The notes under the pieces were generated by a model. It was given only the letters and a program-made list of their open reading frames with translations. It searched no databases and was not told the origin of the DNA. Position numbers and translations under genes: made by a program. This document shows, in pieces, positions 25,556-33,559 of a DNA stretch of 64,000 nt; position 1 is the stretch's first letter, and each line of letters starts with the position of its first letter. The DNA is from an uncultured Bacteroidales bacterium (GTDB taxonomy: Bacteria > Bacteroidota > Bacteroidia > Bacteroidales > UBA932). The DNA is taken from positions 1-64,000 of the forward strand of contig ONCE01000002.1 of NCBI GenBank assembly GCA_900316245.1. Reading direction: 5' to 3'.

Positions 25556-26467
25556 CTATCTGAGCATACATTCGGCGCGGCCCAGGAGGCTCTTCTCCGT
25601 GAAGACTTCCATGGTATAGATGCCCTTCTGGAAATCTCCGGTGTCGTTGATGTAGATGGACAGATCTACCTCGTTGCCTTCGTAATCTACCTCGCGGGAA
25701 GCAGTTGCCTGCAGGGTAGCGTAGTCAACGGTAAATTCGATGGACTCGTTGTTGAGGAGCAGTACGCCCTCCGGGTCTTTCACGCGGACGTATACGCGCA
25801 CGGGGCCGTGGTCTGCCAGGGAGTTCTCCACCAGCGTGAGGTTGGCCACCATATAGCGTACGCGGCTGTGACGGTCTCCCACCTTGTCGTTGCTGTAGTG
25901 GGCGTTGAGGGAGATGGCGCGGGCCTTGAGGATCTTGCCGGCACTTACCTGCGAAGACAGGGTTTCTACCTGCTGGGTGAGTTCCTCGTTGGCACGGCGG
26001 CTCTCGGCCGCCTCCCGGCGGGCGGCGGCGGCATCTGCCGTCAGGCGCTTGTTGAGGGAGTTGAGGGAGTCAATCTGGACAATGTAACCCTTCATAATGG
26101 AACGGAGGGTGCCCAGTTCTTTCTCGTACTGGCGGATCTTGCTGCGGTTGGTGGCTTCCGTTTTGGCCAGCTTCTCAATGAGCTGGGCCACCTGTTCGCG
26201 GGAGGTGTCCAACTGGTGGTTGATGGACTCATAGTCGGAGCTCAGGGCCGAGAAATCGGACTGCAGTTCCACCATCTGTCTGGCCAGGTCTGCCTTTTCA
26301 ATTTCCAGCTGGCTCACCAGCGTACTGCGTTGATACAGAAGGTATCCGAGTACCAGGGCGAGGACGCCGGCCACAATGGCCAGAACGGTCATCAGGGTGC
26401 GGGGTCCCTTCTTTTCACGACGTTCGCGCTCTTCGCGCTCTATTCTCTCGAGGGGGTCTTCAGTCAT
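25556..26467 (-). CDS. Membrane-anchored coiled-coil protein
   Basis: 303 residues: a highly charged N terminus (ERIEREERERREKKG), one membrane helix (about 27-46), a long coiled coil (about 50-175), then a beta-rich C-terminal domain (about 180-303) with immunoglobulin-like character. No enzyme motif is seen. The topology suggests that the coil and C-terminal domain are periplasmic. It probably forms an operon with hemW (1-nt gap) and is driven from the palindromic divergent promoter at 26490. Confidence 0.8.
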   Translation of the reverse strand: MTEDPLERIEREERERREKKGPRTLMTVLAIVAGVLALVLGYLLYQRSTLVSQLEIEKADLARQMVELQSDFSALSSDYESINHQLDTSREQVAQLIEKLAKTEATNRSKIRQYEKELGTLRSIMKGYIVQIDSLNSLNKRLTADAAAARREAAESRRANEELTQQVETLSSQVSAGKILKARAISLNAHYSNDKVGDRHSRVRYMVANLTLVENSLADHGPVRVYVRVKDPEGVLLLNNESIEFTVDYATLQATASREVDYEGNEVDLSIYINDTGDFQKGIYTMEVFTEKSLLGRAECMLR

Positions 26468-26490
26468 GGCTATTATCTTTTTAATTCGTA

Positions 26491-26498
26491 CAAATATA
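26491..26498 (-). promoter_or_regulatory. -7 promoter element for the coiled-coil gene
   Basis: Minus-strand TATATTTG fits TAnnTTTG. It forms one half of a perfect 20-bp palindrome (26490-26509) shared with the oppositely facing promoter. Confidence 0.7.
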
Positions 26499-26500
26499 AT

Positions 26501-26508
26501 TATATTTG
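26501..26508 (+). promoter_or_regulatory. -7 promoter element for the Xaa-Pro aminopeptidase gene
   Basis: TATATTTG fits TAnnTTTG and is the other half of the 20-bp palindrome. The ATG at 26524 follows 15 nt later, so the leader is about 10 nt. Confidence 0.7.
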
Positions 26509-26523
26509 TGCAAATAACGTGCT

Positions 26524-28329
26524 ATGGACAACATCTTTTACCAGCGAATAGAGTCGCTGCGCGCCCTGATGAGGGAGAATCATTGGGATATTGTGATCCT
26601 CACCGGCAGCGATCCGCATGCCAGCGAGTACCCTGCCCAGCGGTGGAAACAGGTGGAATGGCTGTCCGGTTTTACCGGAGAAGCCGGGGATATTGTGGTC
26701 ACCCAGGACCACGCCGGCCTCTGGACCGATACCCGTTATTTCATCCAGGCCAACAAGCAGCTGGAGGGTACCGGCATAGTCCTTCACAAGATGCGTGTTC
26801 CGGAGCAGGTCCCCATCCCGGAGTGGATTGCTTCCCTGGGAATGGACGAGCCTTGCATAGCCATAGACGGCCTGTGCTATACGATGGATGCGGTCCGTCA
26901 GCTTCGGGAGTCCGTGCCCGGAGCCGTCCTTTTCTCCGTCCCCGATTTGCTGGACGGCCTGTGGGAAGACCGCCCCTCCGTCCCCACCTCTCCCATCATC
27001 ACGCTGGGAGAAGACCTGGTGGGCCTTTCCCGCGAGGCCAAGCTGAGCTGGCTGCGCAAGTGGCTGGTGCTGCAGGAGGCCGATGCCATCCTCCTTTCGG
27101 CCCTCGACGACATTGCCTGGATGCTGAATGTCCGCGGATCGGACATCGAGTACAACCCGGTGGTCATTTCCTACCTGCTGGTTACGCTGGAAGATGTCCA
27201 GTGGTTCGTGCGCAAGGATGCCTTCGCCGCCCCGGACCCCGACACGCAGGACTCCTTCCAGGAGTTACAGGCCGATGGCATCCAAATCCGCGATTACTCC
27301 GATATCAGTTTTGCCCTGGAGTCCCTCAAGGAGTCCGGAGTGGATATGCTCTGCATAGATCCCGCCACGCTCAATGTAGCGCAGCGGGAGGCTGTGGACG
27401 CCGGAGACCGGATTCCCCTTACGCTGGAGCGTCCCAGCCCGGTGGCGGCCAAGAAAGCCGTCAAGAACGAGACGGAAGTGGCGGGTATGCGGGAAGCCCA
27501 TCTGGAAGACGGCCTGGTGATGGAGCAGTTCCTCTACTGGCTTTCTTCCCGCGCCGGTCAGGTGAACGAATGGGAGGCTTCCGAGTATCTTCATTCTCTC
27601 CGGGCCCAGATTTCCGGCTTCCGGGGAGAGAGTTTCGAGACCATATCGGCCTATGGCCCTTCTGCGGCTTTGCCGCACTTCAGCACGCCCCGGGTGGGAT
27701 CGGCCCTCATTGAGCCGCGCGGGCTTTATCTGTGCGATTCCGGCGGCCAGTACCTCTTTGGCACCACGGATATCACCCGCACCGTTCCTATGGGCCCCTG
27801 CACGCCCCTGGAGCGGGAAGACTATACCCTGGTGCTGCGCGGTCACATAGACCTTTCGATGGCGGTCTTCCCCCGCGGAACGGCCGGCTGCCAGATAGAT
27901 GCCCTGGCCCGCGAACCGCTGTGGCAGGCCAAGCGCAACTTCGGCCACGGAACCGGTCACGGCGTGGGTTTCTTCCTCAATGTCCACGAAGGTCCGCAGG
28001 AATTGCGGCAGAATTTCAACAGCGTGCCCCTGGAGCCCGGAATGATTCTGTCCGACGAGCCCGGTGTCTATCGGGAAGGCATGCACGGTGTCCGGCACGA
28101 GAACGTGGTGCTGGTGCGTTCGGTAGGGGACAACGAGTTCGGTTCCTGGCTGGGCTTCGAGCCCCTTACCCTCTGCCATTTCGATACGTCCTGCCTGGAG
28201 GTTTCGCTCCTCACGCAGGCCGAAAAAGACTGGCTCAACGCCTACAATGAGCGGGTATACCGCGCGCTCTCGCCCCGTCTCCCGGCCGAGGTGGCGGCCT
28301 GGTTAAGAGAAAGAACCCTGCCGGTATAA
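26524..28329 (+). CDS. Xaa-Pro aminopeptidase (M24B)
   Basis: A 601-residue three-domain aminopeptidase P of the long type. Two creatinase-like N-terminal domains precede a pita-bread catalytic domain. Metal ligands are visible: Asp in LCDSGG and in GTTDITRT, His in GHGVGFF, Glu in LSDEPGVY and Glu in RHENVVLV. It removes N-terminal residues before proline and is likely cytosolic because no signal peptide is seen. All ligands are present. Confidence 0.94.
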   Translation: MDNIFYQRIESLRALMRENHWDIVILTGSDPHASEYPAQRWKQVEWLSGFTGEAGDIVVTQDHAGLWTDTRYFIQANKQLEGTGIVLHKMRVPEQVPIPEWIASLGMDEPCIAIDGLCYTMDAVRQLRESVPGAVLFSVPDLLDGLWEDRPSVPTSPIITLGEDLVGLSREAKLSWLRKWLVLQEADAILLSALDDIAWMLNVRGSDIEYNPVVISYLLVTLEDVQWFVRKDAFAAPDPDTQDSFQELQADGIQIRDYSDISFALESLKESGVDMLCIDPATLNVAQREAVDAGDRIPLTLERPSPVAAKKAVKNETEVAGMREAHLEDGLVMEQFLYWLSSRAGQVNEWEASEYLHSLRAQISGFRGESFETISAYGPSAALPHFSTPRVGSALIEPRGLYLCDSGGQYLFGTTDITRTVPMGPCTPLEREDYTLVLRGHIDLSMAVFPRGTAGCQIDALAREPLWQAKRNFGHGTGHGVGFFLNVHEGPQELRQNFNSVPLEPGMILSDEPGVYREGMHGVRHENVVLVRSVGDNEFGSWLGFEPLTLCHFDTSCLEVSLLTQAEKDWLNAYNERVYRALSPRLPAEVAAWLRERTLPV

Positions 28330-28341
28330 GGCAGGGTTCTT
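28311..28341. terminator. Hairpin between convergent genes
   Basis: aagaaccctgcc and ggcagggttctt form a 12-bp stem; the aminopeptidase stop codon lies in the 7-nt loop. It sits between two convergent genes and may stop both, though U runs are short. Confidence 0.6.
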
Positions 28342-28345
28342 AAGT

Positions 28346-28594
28346 TTACGCGCGGCGGAGGCGGGCTTTCAGGAGTCTTACCACCCCAAGGAGGATTCTT
28401 CCCGGGGAGGGCGAAGCAGGAGCTACGGCGCGCCAGCCGGAGTTGAGCAGGCGGCCGGGTCTGAAAAAGTTCAGGAAATCACTGACGTCCCTTCTCATGG
28501 AGTTTCTCCGGCGGATGAGGCTGTTGCGAATCTCCAGATGGGCTATTTCCAGATCCTTGATATTGTGGATGTTTCTTAAGTCCTGTCGTGTCAT
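28346..28594 (-). CDS. Small basic protein of unknown function
   Basis: 82 residues, Arg-rich, with an amphipathic N-terminal helix (LEIAHLEIRNSLIRRRN). No known domain. It overlaps the holin-like gene by 4 nt, which supports that it is translated. It may work with the two envelope-stress-like proteins upstream, but this is a guess from position. Confidence 0.6.
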   Translation of the reverse strand: MTRQDLRNIHNIKDLEIAHLEIRNSLIRRRNSMRRDVSDFLNFFRPGRLLNSGWRAVAPASPSPGRILLGVVRLLKARLRRA

Positions 28595-28944
28595 ACCTCC
28601 TCCTCCTCAAAAAATACTTTGGTAAAGAGTCTCACGAACCCGTTCACGAAGAGTTTGTTCTTGAGCAGGAACAAAATCAAGGTGACCACGGCAAAGAAAC
28701 CGGCCACAATGAAGGCGGCTACGGCAAAATTGCCCAGCCAGTTTCCCAGCAGGATCACGCAGCCGGCACCCAGGGCCAGCAGCAGGATGGACAGGGACAC
28801 CAAGGCAAGCACCAGGGCCAGCACCTGACCCAAAGAGAGGGACAGGCCCTTGGTGACCCGGAGTTTCAGATCATCTACCTGCAGGTCCACATATTCCCTG
28901 GCGTTGGACGCCAGGTCTTGCAGGGGTCTGTCAAAACCGCTCAT
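28591..28944 (-). CDS. Phage-holin-like membrane protein (Phage_holin_3_6 type)
   Basis: 117 residues with two strong membrane helices (about 38-62 and 67-94) preceded by an amphipathic helix, the pattern of the Phage_holin_3_6 / DUF1469 family. Despite the name, chromosomal members are common beside YtxH-type proteins and are not phage genes. No phage genes are nearby. It begins 1 nt after the YtxH gene. Confidence 0.82.
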   Translation of the reverse strand: MSGFDRPLQDLASNAREYVDLQVDDLKLRVTKGLSLSLGQVLALVLALVSLSILLLALGAGCVILLGNWLGNFAVAAFIVAGFFAVVTLILFLLKNKLFVNGFVRLFTKVFFEEEEV

Positions 28945-28945
28945 A

Positions 28946-29299
28946 CTATGCCTCCTGAGGCTGCTGCTCGTCTACTTCTTCCTCCGGTTCAGAGGTGAGG
29001 GACTTCTCCAGCTTGTCCAGTTTTTCCATCAGGGCCTTGCGGGCCTCTTCCTTGAGTTCTTCGCCCTGCTCCATCAGGGTCTTCTTGAGGGCGTTCATTT
29101 CCTTGCGGGCGTAGCGGTAGCGGACGTGGGCCTTGTGGGCCAGTTCGTCGGCCTCTTCCTTGGCCTGGTCGTAGCCATCAGAAGCGGCTTCCTTAATTTT
29201 CTTGCGGGTCTCGTCCCCGGCTGCGGGGGCAAAGAGGACACCGGCCAGGGCACCGATGGCGGCGCCGGCGATAAAGCCAAATACGGATTCAGTTTTCAT
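28946..29299 (-). CDS. YtxH-type envelope protein
   Basis: 117 residues: a Gly/Ala-rich membrane segment (GFIAGAAIGALAGVLFAPAAG) followed by a charged helical tail ending in an acidic run. This is the YtxH/gas-vesicle-like family associated with general stress. It lies 26 nt after pyrH and 1 nt before the holin-like gene, so these small genes probably share the pyrH transcript. Confidence 0.87.
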   Translation of the reverse strand: MKTESVFGFIAGAAIGALAGVLFAPAAGDETRKKIKEAASDGYDQAKEEADELAHKAHVRYRYARKEMNALKKTLMEQGEELKEEARKALMEKLDKLEKSLTSEPEEEVDEQQPQEA

Positions 29300-29325
29300 A
29301 TTCCAGTGTTATTAGTGTTGGTTGA

Positions 29326-30030
29326 TTACGGGTGTACAAGGGTTCCCACCTTTTCTCCGGCCAGGAGTTTGGCGAGGTTGCCGGTGGCATTCATATCGAA
29401 GACGATGATGGGCATCTTGCCGTCGCTGCAGAGGGCATAGGCGGTCTGGTCCATCACCTTCAGGTGCTTGGAAATGGCCTCGTCAAAGGACAGCTCCTCA
29501 TATTTCCGGGCCGAAGGGTCCTTCTCCGGGTCTGCGGTATAGACGCCATCCACGCGCGTGCCTTTGAGGAGGGCGTCGGCCCCGATCTCCAAGGCACGGA
29601 GGGCTGCACCGCTGTCCGTGGTGAAGAAGGGATTGCCGGTACCGCCGGCGATGAGGGCCACCCCGCCGCGTTCCATTACTTTCACGGCGTCGTCCCTCAT
29701 ATAGTACTTGGCGTAAGGCTCCATAGGCGTGGAGGTGAAGACCACGGCGTCTACGCCTTCGGCCTTGATGAACAAGCTGAGGGCCAGGGAGTTGATGACC
29801 GTGGCCAGCATACCCATCTTGTCTCCGTCCACCCGGTCGAAGCCCTTGCCCACACCCTGCAGGCCGCGGAAGATGTTGCCGCCGCCGTTTACGATGGTAA
29901 TCTGAAGACCGGCCTTGGCCGCTGCTGCAATTTCCTTTGCATATTTTTCCAGCCAGGCAGTATCCAGCCCCTTGCCTGCGGGCCCTCCGAGGCTCTCGCC
30001 ACTCAACTTCAATAGAACTCTTTTATACAT
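29326..30030 (-). CDS. pyrH: Uridylate kinase
   Basis: A 234-residue amino-acid-kinase-fold enzyme with LKLSGESLGG at the start, IVNGGGNIFRG (phosphate loop) and TGNPFFTTDSGAALRALE. It makes UDP from UMP, feeding RNA and UDP-sugar synthesis including wall precursors. It is the first gene of a likely operon with the YtxH and holin-like genes. No clear promoter motif was found upstream. Confidence 0.95.
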   Translation of the reverse strand: MYKRVLLKLSGESLGGPAGKGLDTAWLEKYAKEIAAAAKAGLQITIVNGGGNIFRGLQGVGKGFDRVDGDKMGMLATVINSLALSLFIKAEGVDAVVFTSTPMEPYAKYYMRDDAVKVMERGGVALIAGGTGNPFFTTDSGAALRALEIGADALLKGTRVDGVYTADPEKDPSARKYEELSFDEAISKHLKVMDQTAYALCSDGKMPIIVFDMNATGNLAKLLAGEKVGTLVHP

Positions 30031-30112
30031 ATATCAACAAGTATTACCTTCGGTTCGACTTTCTGCAAAGCCCACGCACAAAAAAACGCTCTACGTTACC
30101 CCCTCCCGAAAC

Positions 30113-30131
30113 CCCTCCCCTCGGGGGAGGG
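30113..30131. repeat. G+C-rich hairpin in the pyrH-sdhC gap
   Basis: CCCTCCCC-TCG-GGGGAGGG is a perfect 8-bp stem with a 3-nt loop in the 242-nt divergent gap. It lacks a U run on either strand. It resembles a short palindromic repeat; no second copy was noticed in the window. Confidence 0.5.
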
Positions 30132-30234
30132 ACTTAATCGCCACTGAGTTTAAGTAAAACGCGTCTGTACATTGGGTTTCCTTTTAATTGTAACAAAAGT
30201 ATCGAAAAATTGGGATACTTCCAAGAAAGATTCC

Positions 30235-30242
30235 TATATTTG
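30235..30242 (+). promoter_or_regulatory. -7 promoter element for sdhC
   Basis: TATATTTG fits TAnnTTTG and lies 30 nt before the sdhC start. Confidence 0.65.
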
Positions 30243-30272
30243 CATACTTAAGAAATTAACTAAACTAGAATA

Positions 30273-31034
30273 ATGGCTAACTTTTTAACCTCTTCTATCG
30301 GCAAGAAGTTCATTCAGAGCGTCAGCGGCGCTTTCCTTGTCCTCTTCCTGCTCCTTCACGGTACCATTAATTTCTTCTCCGTCATGGACTCCTTCTACGG
30401 AAGGTTCGGCAAGGTGGCGGCAGACAACATGCCCTACTCCCACGGAGACGGCTGGTTCCAGCTGGGCTGCGACTTTATGTCCTCCCCCTTCATCAAGATT
30501 ATGGTCCCCATCCTGGCCCTGGGCTTCGTGATTCATATTGTGTACGGTATCTGGCTCAGCTACGAAAACATCAAGAAGCGTGGCGGCCTCAAGCGATACG
30601 AGGTAGCTTCCAAGGCCAAGAATGACAGCTGGAGCGCCAAGAACATGGCCGTTCTGGGTATCCTCATCCTGGGCCTCCTGGGCTTCCACCTCACCCACTT
30701 CTGGGCCAAGATGCAGCTGCAGGAATTTATGGGTGGAGAAGCAGAGAACCCTTACTATCTGCTCATCGCCACTTTCCGCAACCCTTGGGTTGTGGCCTGC
30801 TATATCGTATGGTTCATCGCCCTGTTCCTGCACCTCGAGCACGGTTTCTGGAGCATGTTCCAGACCATCGGCTGGAACAACAAGAAGTGGCTGAAGCGCC
30901 TCAAGGTCATTGGCATCCTCGTAGCCGCTATCATTGTGCTGCTGTTTGTGGCCACCGCCCTCAACGCCTATGTGGAGGCCAACTACGTAACGGCTTCTTC
31001 GCAGTACACCCAGGCCCTTTTGGTTATTTTTTAA
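30273..31034 (+). CDS. sdhC: Succinate dehydrogenase/fumarate reductase cytochrome b subunit
   Basis: A 253-residue membrane protein with about five helices, the single-subunit di-haem anchor type found in Bacteroidota. It opens SSIGKKFIQSVSGAFLVLFLLLHG, whose His is a haem ligand candidate, and later HLTHFWAK and FLHLEHGFWSMFQTIGW carry others. It should anchor SdhA/SdhB and pass electrons to or from menaquinone. Unusually, neither sdhA nor sdhB follows; the next gene is trpB2. Confidence 0.88.
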   Translation: MANFLTSSIGKKFIQSVSGAFLVLFLLLHGTINFFSVMDSFYGRFGKVAADNMPYSHGDGWFQLGCDFMSSPFIKIMVPILALGFVIHIVYGIWLSYENIKKRGGLKRYEVASKAKNDSWSAKNMAVLGILILGLLGFHLTHFWAKMQLQEFMGGEAENPYYLLIATFRNPWVVACYIVWFIALFLHLEHGFWSMFQTIGWNNKKWLKRLKVIGILVAAIIVLLFVATALNAYVEANYVTASSQYTQALLVIF

Positions 31035-31090
31035 AAATTTTTGAAATTTTTCTTGCATTTGTAATTTCAATTGCTCATCTTTGCAACAGC

Positions 31091-31141
31091 ATGAGAAAGA
31101 ACAACAATAACTGGTGGCGCACTTACAGCTTAACCCTGTAA
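31091..31141 (+). CDS. trp leader peptide
   Basis: A 16-codon ORF, MRKNNNNWWRTYSLTL, with adjacent Trp codons at 31112-31117. It is followed by mutually exclusive hairpins and an intrinsic terminator in front of trpB2, the layout of a ribosome-stalling attenuator. Segment 1 of the RNA switch lies in the codons just after the Trp pair and segment 2 covers the stop codon. It is too short for ordinary gene finding. Confidence 0.88.
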   Translation: MRKNNNNWWRTYSLTL

Positions 31142-31201
31142 GTCGCTTCGCCGTAGTTATAAATATAGGAAAGGCCTGCTGACTTACAGCAGGCCTTTTT
31201 T
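31121..31201 (+). promoter_or_regulatory. Tryptophan attenuator
   Basis: Segment 1 ACTTACAG (31121-31128) and segment 3 ACTTACAG (31182-31189) are identical, and both are complementary to segment 2 CTGTAAGT (31136-31143). Segment 3 is part of the terminator hairpin AAGGCCTGCTG / CAGCAGGCCTT (31171-31181 with 31187-31197), which ends in a U run. A ribosome stalled at the Trp codons would cover segment 1, let 2 pair with 3 and break the terminator. With ample Trp, 1:2 forms and transcription stops before trpB2. Confidence 0.88.
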
Positions 31202-31252
31202 GTGTGTGGTAAACAATCAAAAAATCATTAAAAACATAAAACACTTAGCATT

Positions 31253-32617
31253 ATGAAACAGAAAAAGTACATCCTCCCGGACAGTGAGATTCCTACTCAT
31301 TACTTTAACATCCAGGCCGTCATGCCCAACAAGCCGCTGCCTTTCCTGCACCCGGCTACCAAGCAGCCTCTGAAGCCCGAAGACCTGTATCCCATTTTCT
31401 GCAAGGCCTGCGCCGACCAGGAACTGAACCAGACCGATGAGTGGATCCCCATCCCCGAAGAAGTACGCCAGCAGTACGCCGCCTACCGCTGCACCCCGCT
31501 GGTGAGAGCCTATGAGCTGGAAAAAGCCCTGGGTACCCCCGCTCACATTTACTTCAAGAATGAGTCCGTGAGCCCCGCCGGAAGCCACAAGCTCAACAGC
31601 GCCCTGGCCCAGGCCTATTACGCCAAGGAGCAGGGCATCACCAACCTCACCACCGAGACCGGTGCCGGCCAGTGGGGCGGTGCCCTCAGCTATGCCACCA
31701 AGAAATTTGGCATTGACTGTGCGGTCTATATGGTAAAGGTGAGCTATGAGCAGAAGCCTTTCCGCCGCTCCATCATGCAGGCTTTCGGTGCCACCGTCAC
31801 CCCCTCCCCGTCCATGAGTACCCGTGCCGGTAAGGACATCATCACCCGCAACCCCAACGACCAGGGTTCCCTGGGCTGCGCCATCTCCGAGGCCATCGAA
31901 CTGGCCGTGAACACGCCCAACTGTAAGTATGCCCTGGGTTCCGTGCTCAACCACGTTTGCCTGCACCAGACCGTCATCGGCCTGGAAGCCGAAAAGCAGA
32001 TGGCCATGACCGGCGAGTATCCGGACATTGTTATTGCCTGCTTCGGCGGCGGCTCCAACTTCTGCGGCATCGCCCTCCCGTTCATGCGTCACAACATCCA
32101 GGACGGCAAGAAGACCCGCTTCATCGCGGCCGAACCTTACTCCTGCCCTAAGCTCACCAAGGGTAAGTTCGAGTACGACTTTGGCGACGAATCCGGTATG
32201 ACCCCGCTTCTCCCCATGTTCACGCTGGGCCACACCTTCAAGCCCGCTGCCATCCACGCCGGCGGTCTGCGTTATCACGGTGCCGGCGTTATCCTTAGCC
32301 AGCTGATGAAGGACGGTTATATGGAGGCCGTGGACATTGAACAGCTGGATTCCTTCAAGGCCGGTGTGCTCTTTGCCCGTACCGAGGGCATCATCCCCGC
32401 TCCGGAAAGCTGCCACGCCATTGCCGCCACCATCCAGGAGGCCCTCAAGTGCAAGGAGACCGGCGAGCAGAAGACCATCCTGTTCAACCTTTCCGGCCAC
32501 GGCTTCGTGGATATGTCCGCCTACGACCAGTACTTCTCCGGCGAGATGCAGAACTACCACGTCTCGGAGGAAGACCTGAACAAGTTCATCCAGAGCGCCG
32601 ATGCCCTGAACAAGTAA
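31253..32617 (+). CDS. Tryptophan synthase beta chain, TrpB2 type
   Basis: A 454-residue PLP enzyme of the TrpB2 group, longer than TrpB1. KNESVSPAGSHKLNSAL holds the PLP-binding Lys and ETGAGQWG the substrate carboxylate loop; CFGGGSNFCG binds the cofactor phosphate. It joins indole and serine to tryptophan and usually acts without TrpA. No other trp gene is present in the window. Control by the Trp attenuator just upstream supports a true role in Trp supply or indole salvage. Confidence 0.94.
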   Translation: MKQKKYILPDSEIPTHYFNIQAVMPNKPLPFLHPATKQPLKPEDLYPIFCKACADQELNQTDEWIPIPEEVRQQYAAYRCTPLVRAYELEKALGTPAHIYFKNESVSPAGSHKLNSALAQAYYAKEQGITNLTTETGAGQWGGALSYATKKFGIDCAVYMVKVSYEQKPFRRSIMQAFGATVTPSPSMSTRAGKDIITRNPNDQGSLGCAISEAIELAVNTPNCKYALGSVLNHVCLHQTVIGLEAEKQMAMTGEYPDIVIACFGGGSNFCGIALPFMRHNIQDGKKTRFIAAEPYSCPKLTKGKFEYDFGDESGMTPLLPMFTLGHTFKPAAIHAGGLRYHGAGVILSQLMKDGYMEAVDIEQLDSFKAGVLFARTEGIIPAPESCHAIAATIQEALKCKETGEQKTILFNLSGHGFVDMSAYDQYFSGEMQNYHVSEEDLNKFIQSADALNK

Positions 32618-32632
32618 CCCCCCGTTTTTTTC

Positions 32633-32663
32633 AAAAAGCCTCGTTCACCGAACGGGGCTTTTT
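32633..32663 (+). terminator. Terminator of trpB2
   Basis: AAAAAGCCTCGTTC and GAACGGGGCTTTTT form a 14-bp stem (one G.U) with a 3-nt loop and U run, 15 nt after the trpB2 stop. Confidence 0.88.
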
Positions 32664-32665
32664 GT

Positions 32666-32673
32666 TATATTTG
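32666..32673 (+). promoter_or_regulatory. -7 promoter element for the esterase gene
   Basis: TATATTTG fits TAnnTTTG and ends only 4 nt before the ATG at 32678. Expected initiation is at or next to the A of the ATG, so the message may be leaderless. Confidence 0.6.
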
Positions 32674-32677
32674 TGGT

Positions 32678-33559
32678 ATGAAACGCATTGTGATCATCCT
32701 TTGCCTGATGGCGGCCGGAACAGCCGCCTGGGCGCAGAGCAAAATTGTAACGGACAGCATCCAGAGCACCAAACTGGGCTGTGAGCAAAAGTACAATGTT
32801 TACCTCCCTTCCGGCTATGATGCCGCCAAGAGCTATCCCGTCATCTATCTGCTGCACGGCCTGTATGGAGACTACAGCAACTGGGCCGGAACCGGCAGGA
32901 TGAAAGACGTGGCCGATGAACTCATCGCCTGCGGAGAACTGGTTCCCACCGTTATCATTATGCCCAACGCCGGAGACAACGACGTTCACAATTACCAGAA
33001 CGGCTATTTCAATGTAAAGGACTGGCCCTACGAGGATTTCTTCTTCGAGGAGTTCCTGCCGGCTGCCGAAAGGAAGTACAACTGCGGCGGCTGCAAGGGA
33101 AGGCGCGCCATTATGGGCCTTTCCATGGGCGGCGGCGGATCCATCGTTTACGCCCAGCATCACCCGGACCTGTTCTCCAGCGCCTATGGAATGAGCGCCT
33201 GGCTGGACAACAAGCACCGCGAGGTGCGGGGGGCCAACCGTCCCGGAAGCAAACTCGTCATTACGGACGAGTCCGTGCGGGAGCATTCGGCCCTGGATTT
33301 CATTGACCAGGCCGATGACGCCACCAAGGCCCAGCTCAGAACCGTCAAGTGGTTCCTGGACTGCGGAGACGATGATATCCTGATGCTTCTTTCCGTCCAG
33401 CTGCACCTCAAGATGAATGAGGCCGGTATCAAGAACGAACTGCGGGTGCGCAACGGCGGTCACACGTGGGAATACTGGCACACGGCACTGAGACTTTCCC
33501 TGCCCTTTGCCAGCCGGAATTTCTGTCAGTCCACCATCACCAACAAGGCGGAGGGGTGA
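32678..33559 (+). CDS. Secreted alpha/beta-hydrolase (esterase)
   Basis: 293 residues with a signal peptide cut after AWAQ. The alpha/beta-hydrolase fold shows VIYLLHGLYGDYSNW (oxyanion region) and GLSMGGGGS, whose Ser is the nucleophile; a His near GGHTWEYWH completes the triad. It belongs to the esterase D / feruloyl-esterase-like group; the natural ester is unknown. Its 3' end overlaps the thiamine pyrophosphokinase gene tail to tail by 34 nt. Confidence 0.9.
   Translation: MKRIVIILCLMAAGTAAWAQSKIVTDSIQSTKLGCEQKYNVYLPSGYDAAKSYPVIYLLHGLYGDYSNWAGTGRMKDVADELIACGELVPTVIIMPNAGDNDVHNYQNGYFNVKDWPYEDFFFEEFLPAAERKYNCGGCKGRRAIMGLSMGGGGSIVYAQHHPDLFSSAYGMSAWLDNKHREVRGANRPGSKLVITDESVREHSALDFIDQADDATKAQLRTVKWFLDCGDDDILMLLSVQLHLKMNEAGIKNELRVRNGGHTWEYWHTALRLSLPFASRNFCQSTITNKAEG

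Noticed and set aside
28346-28944. Prophage lysis cassette
   Set aside because: The holin-like gene belongs to a chromosomal family found next to YtxH proteins; no phage structural, integrase or endolysin genes are near.
30031-30272. Hidden small gene in the pyrH-sdhC gap
   Set aside because: Short frames there have no plausible signal, domain or spacing; only a hairpin and the sdhC promoter are supported.
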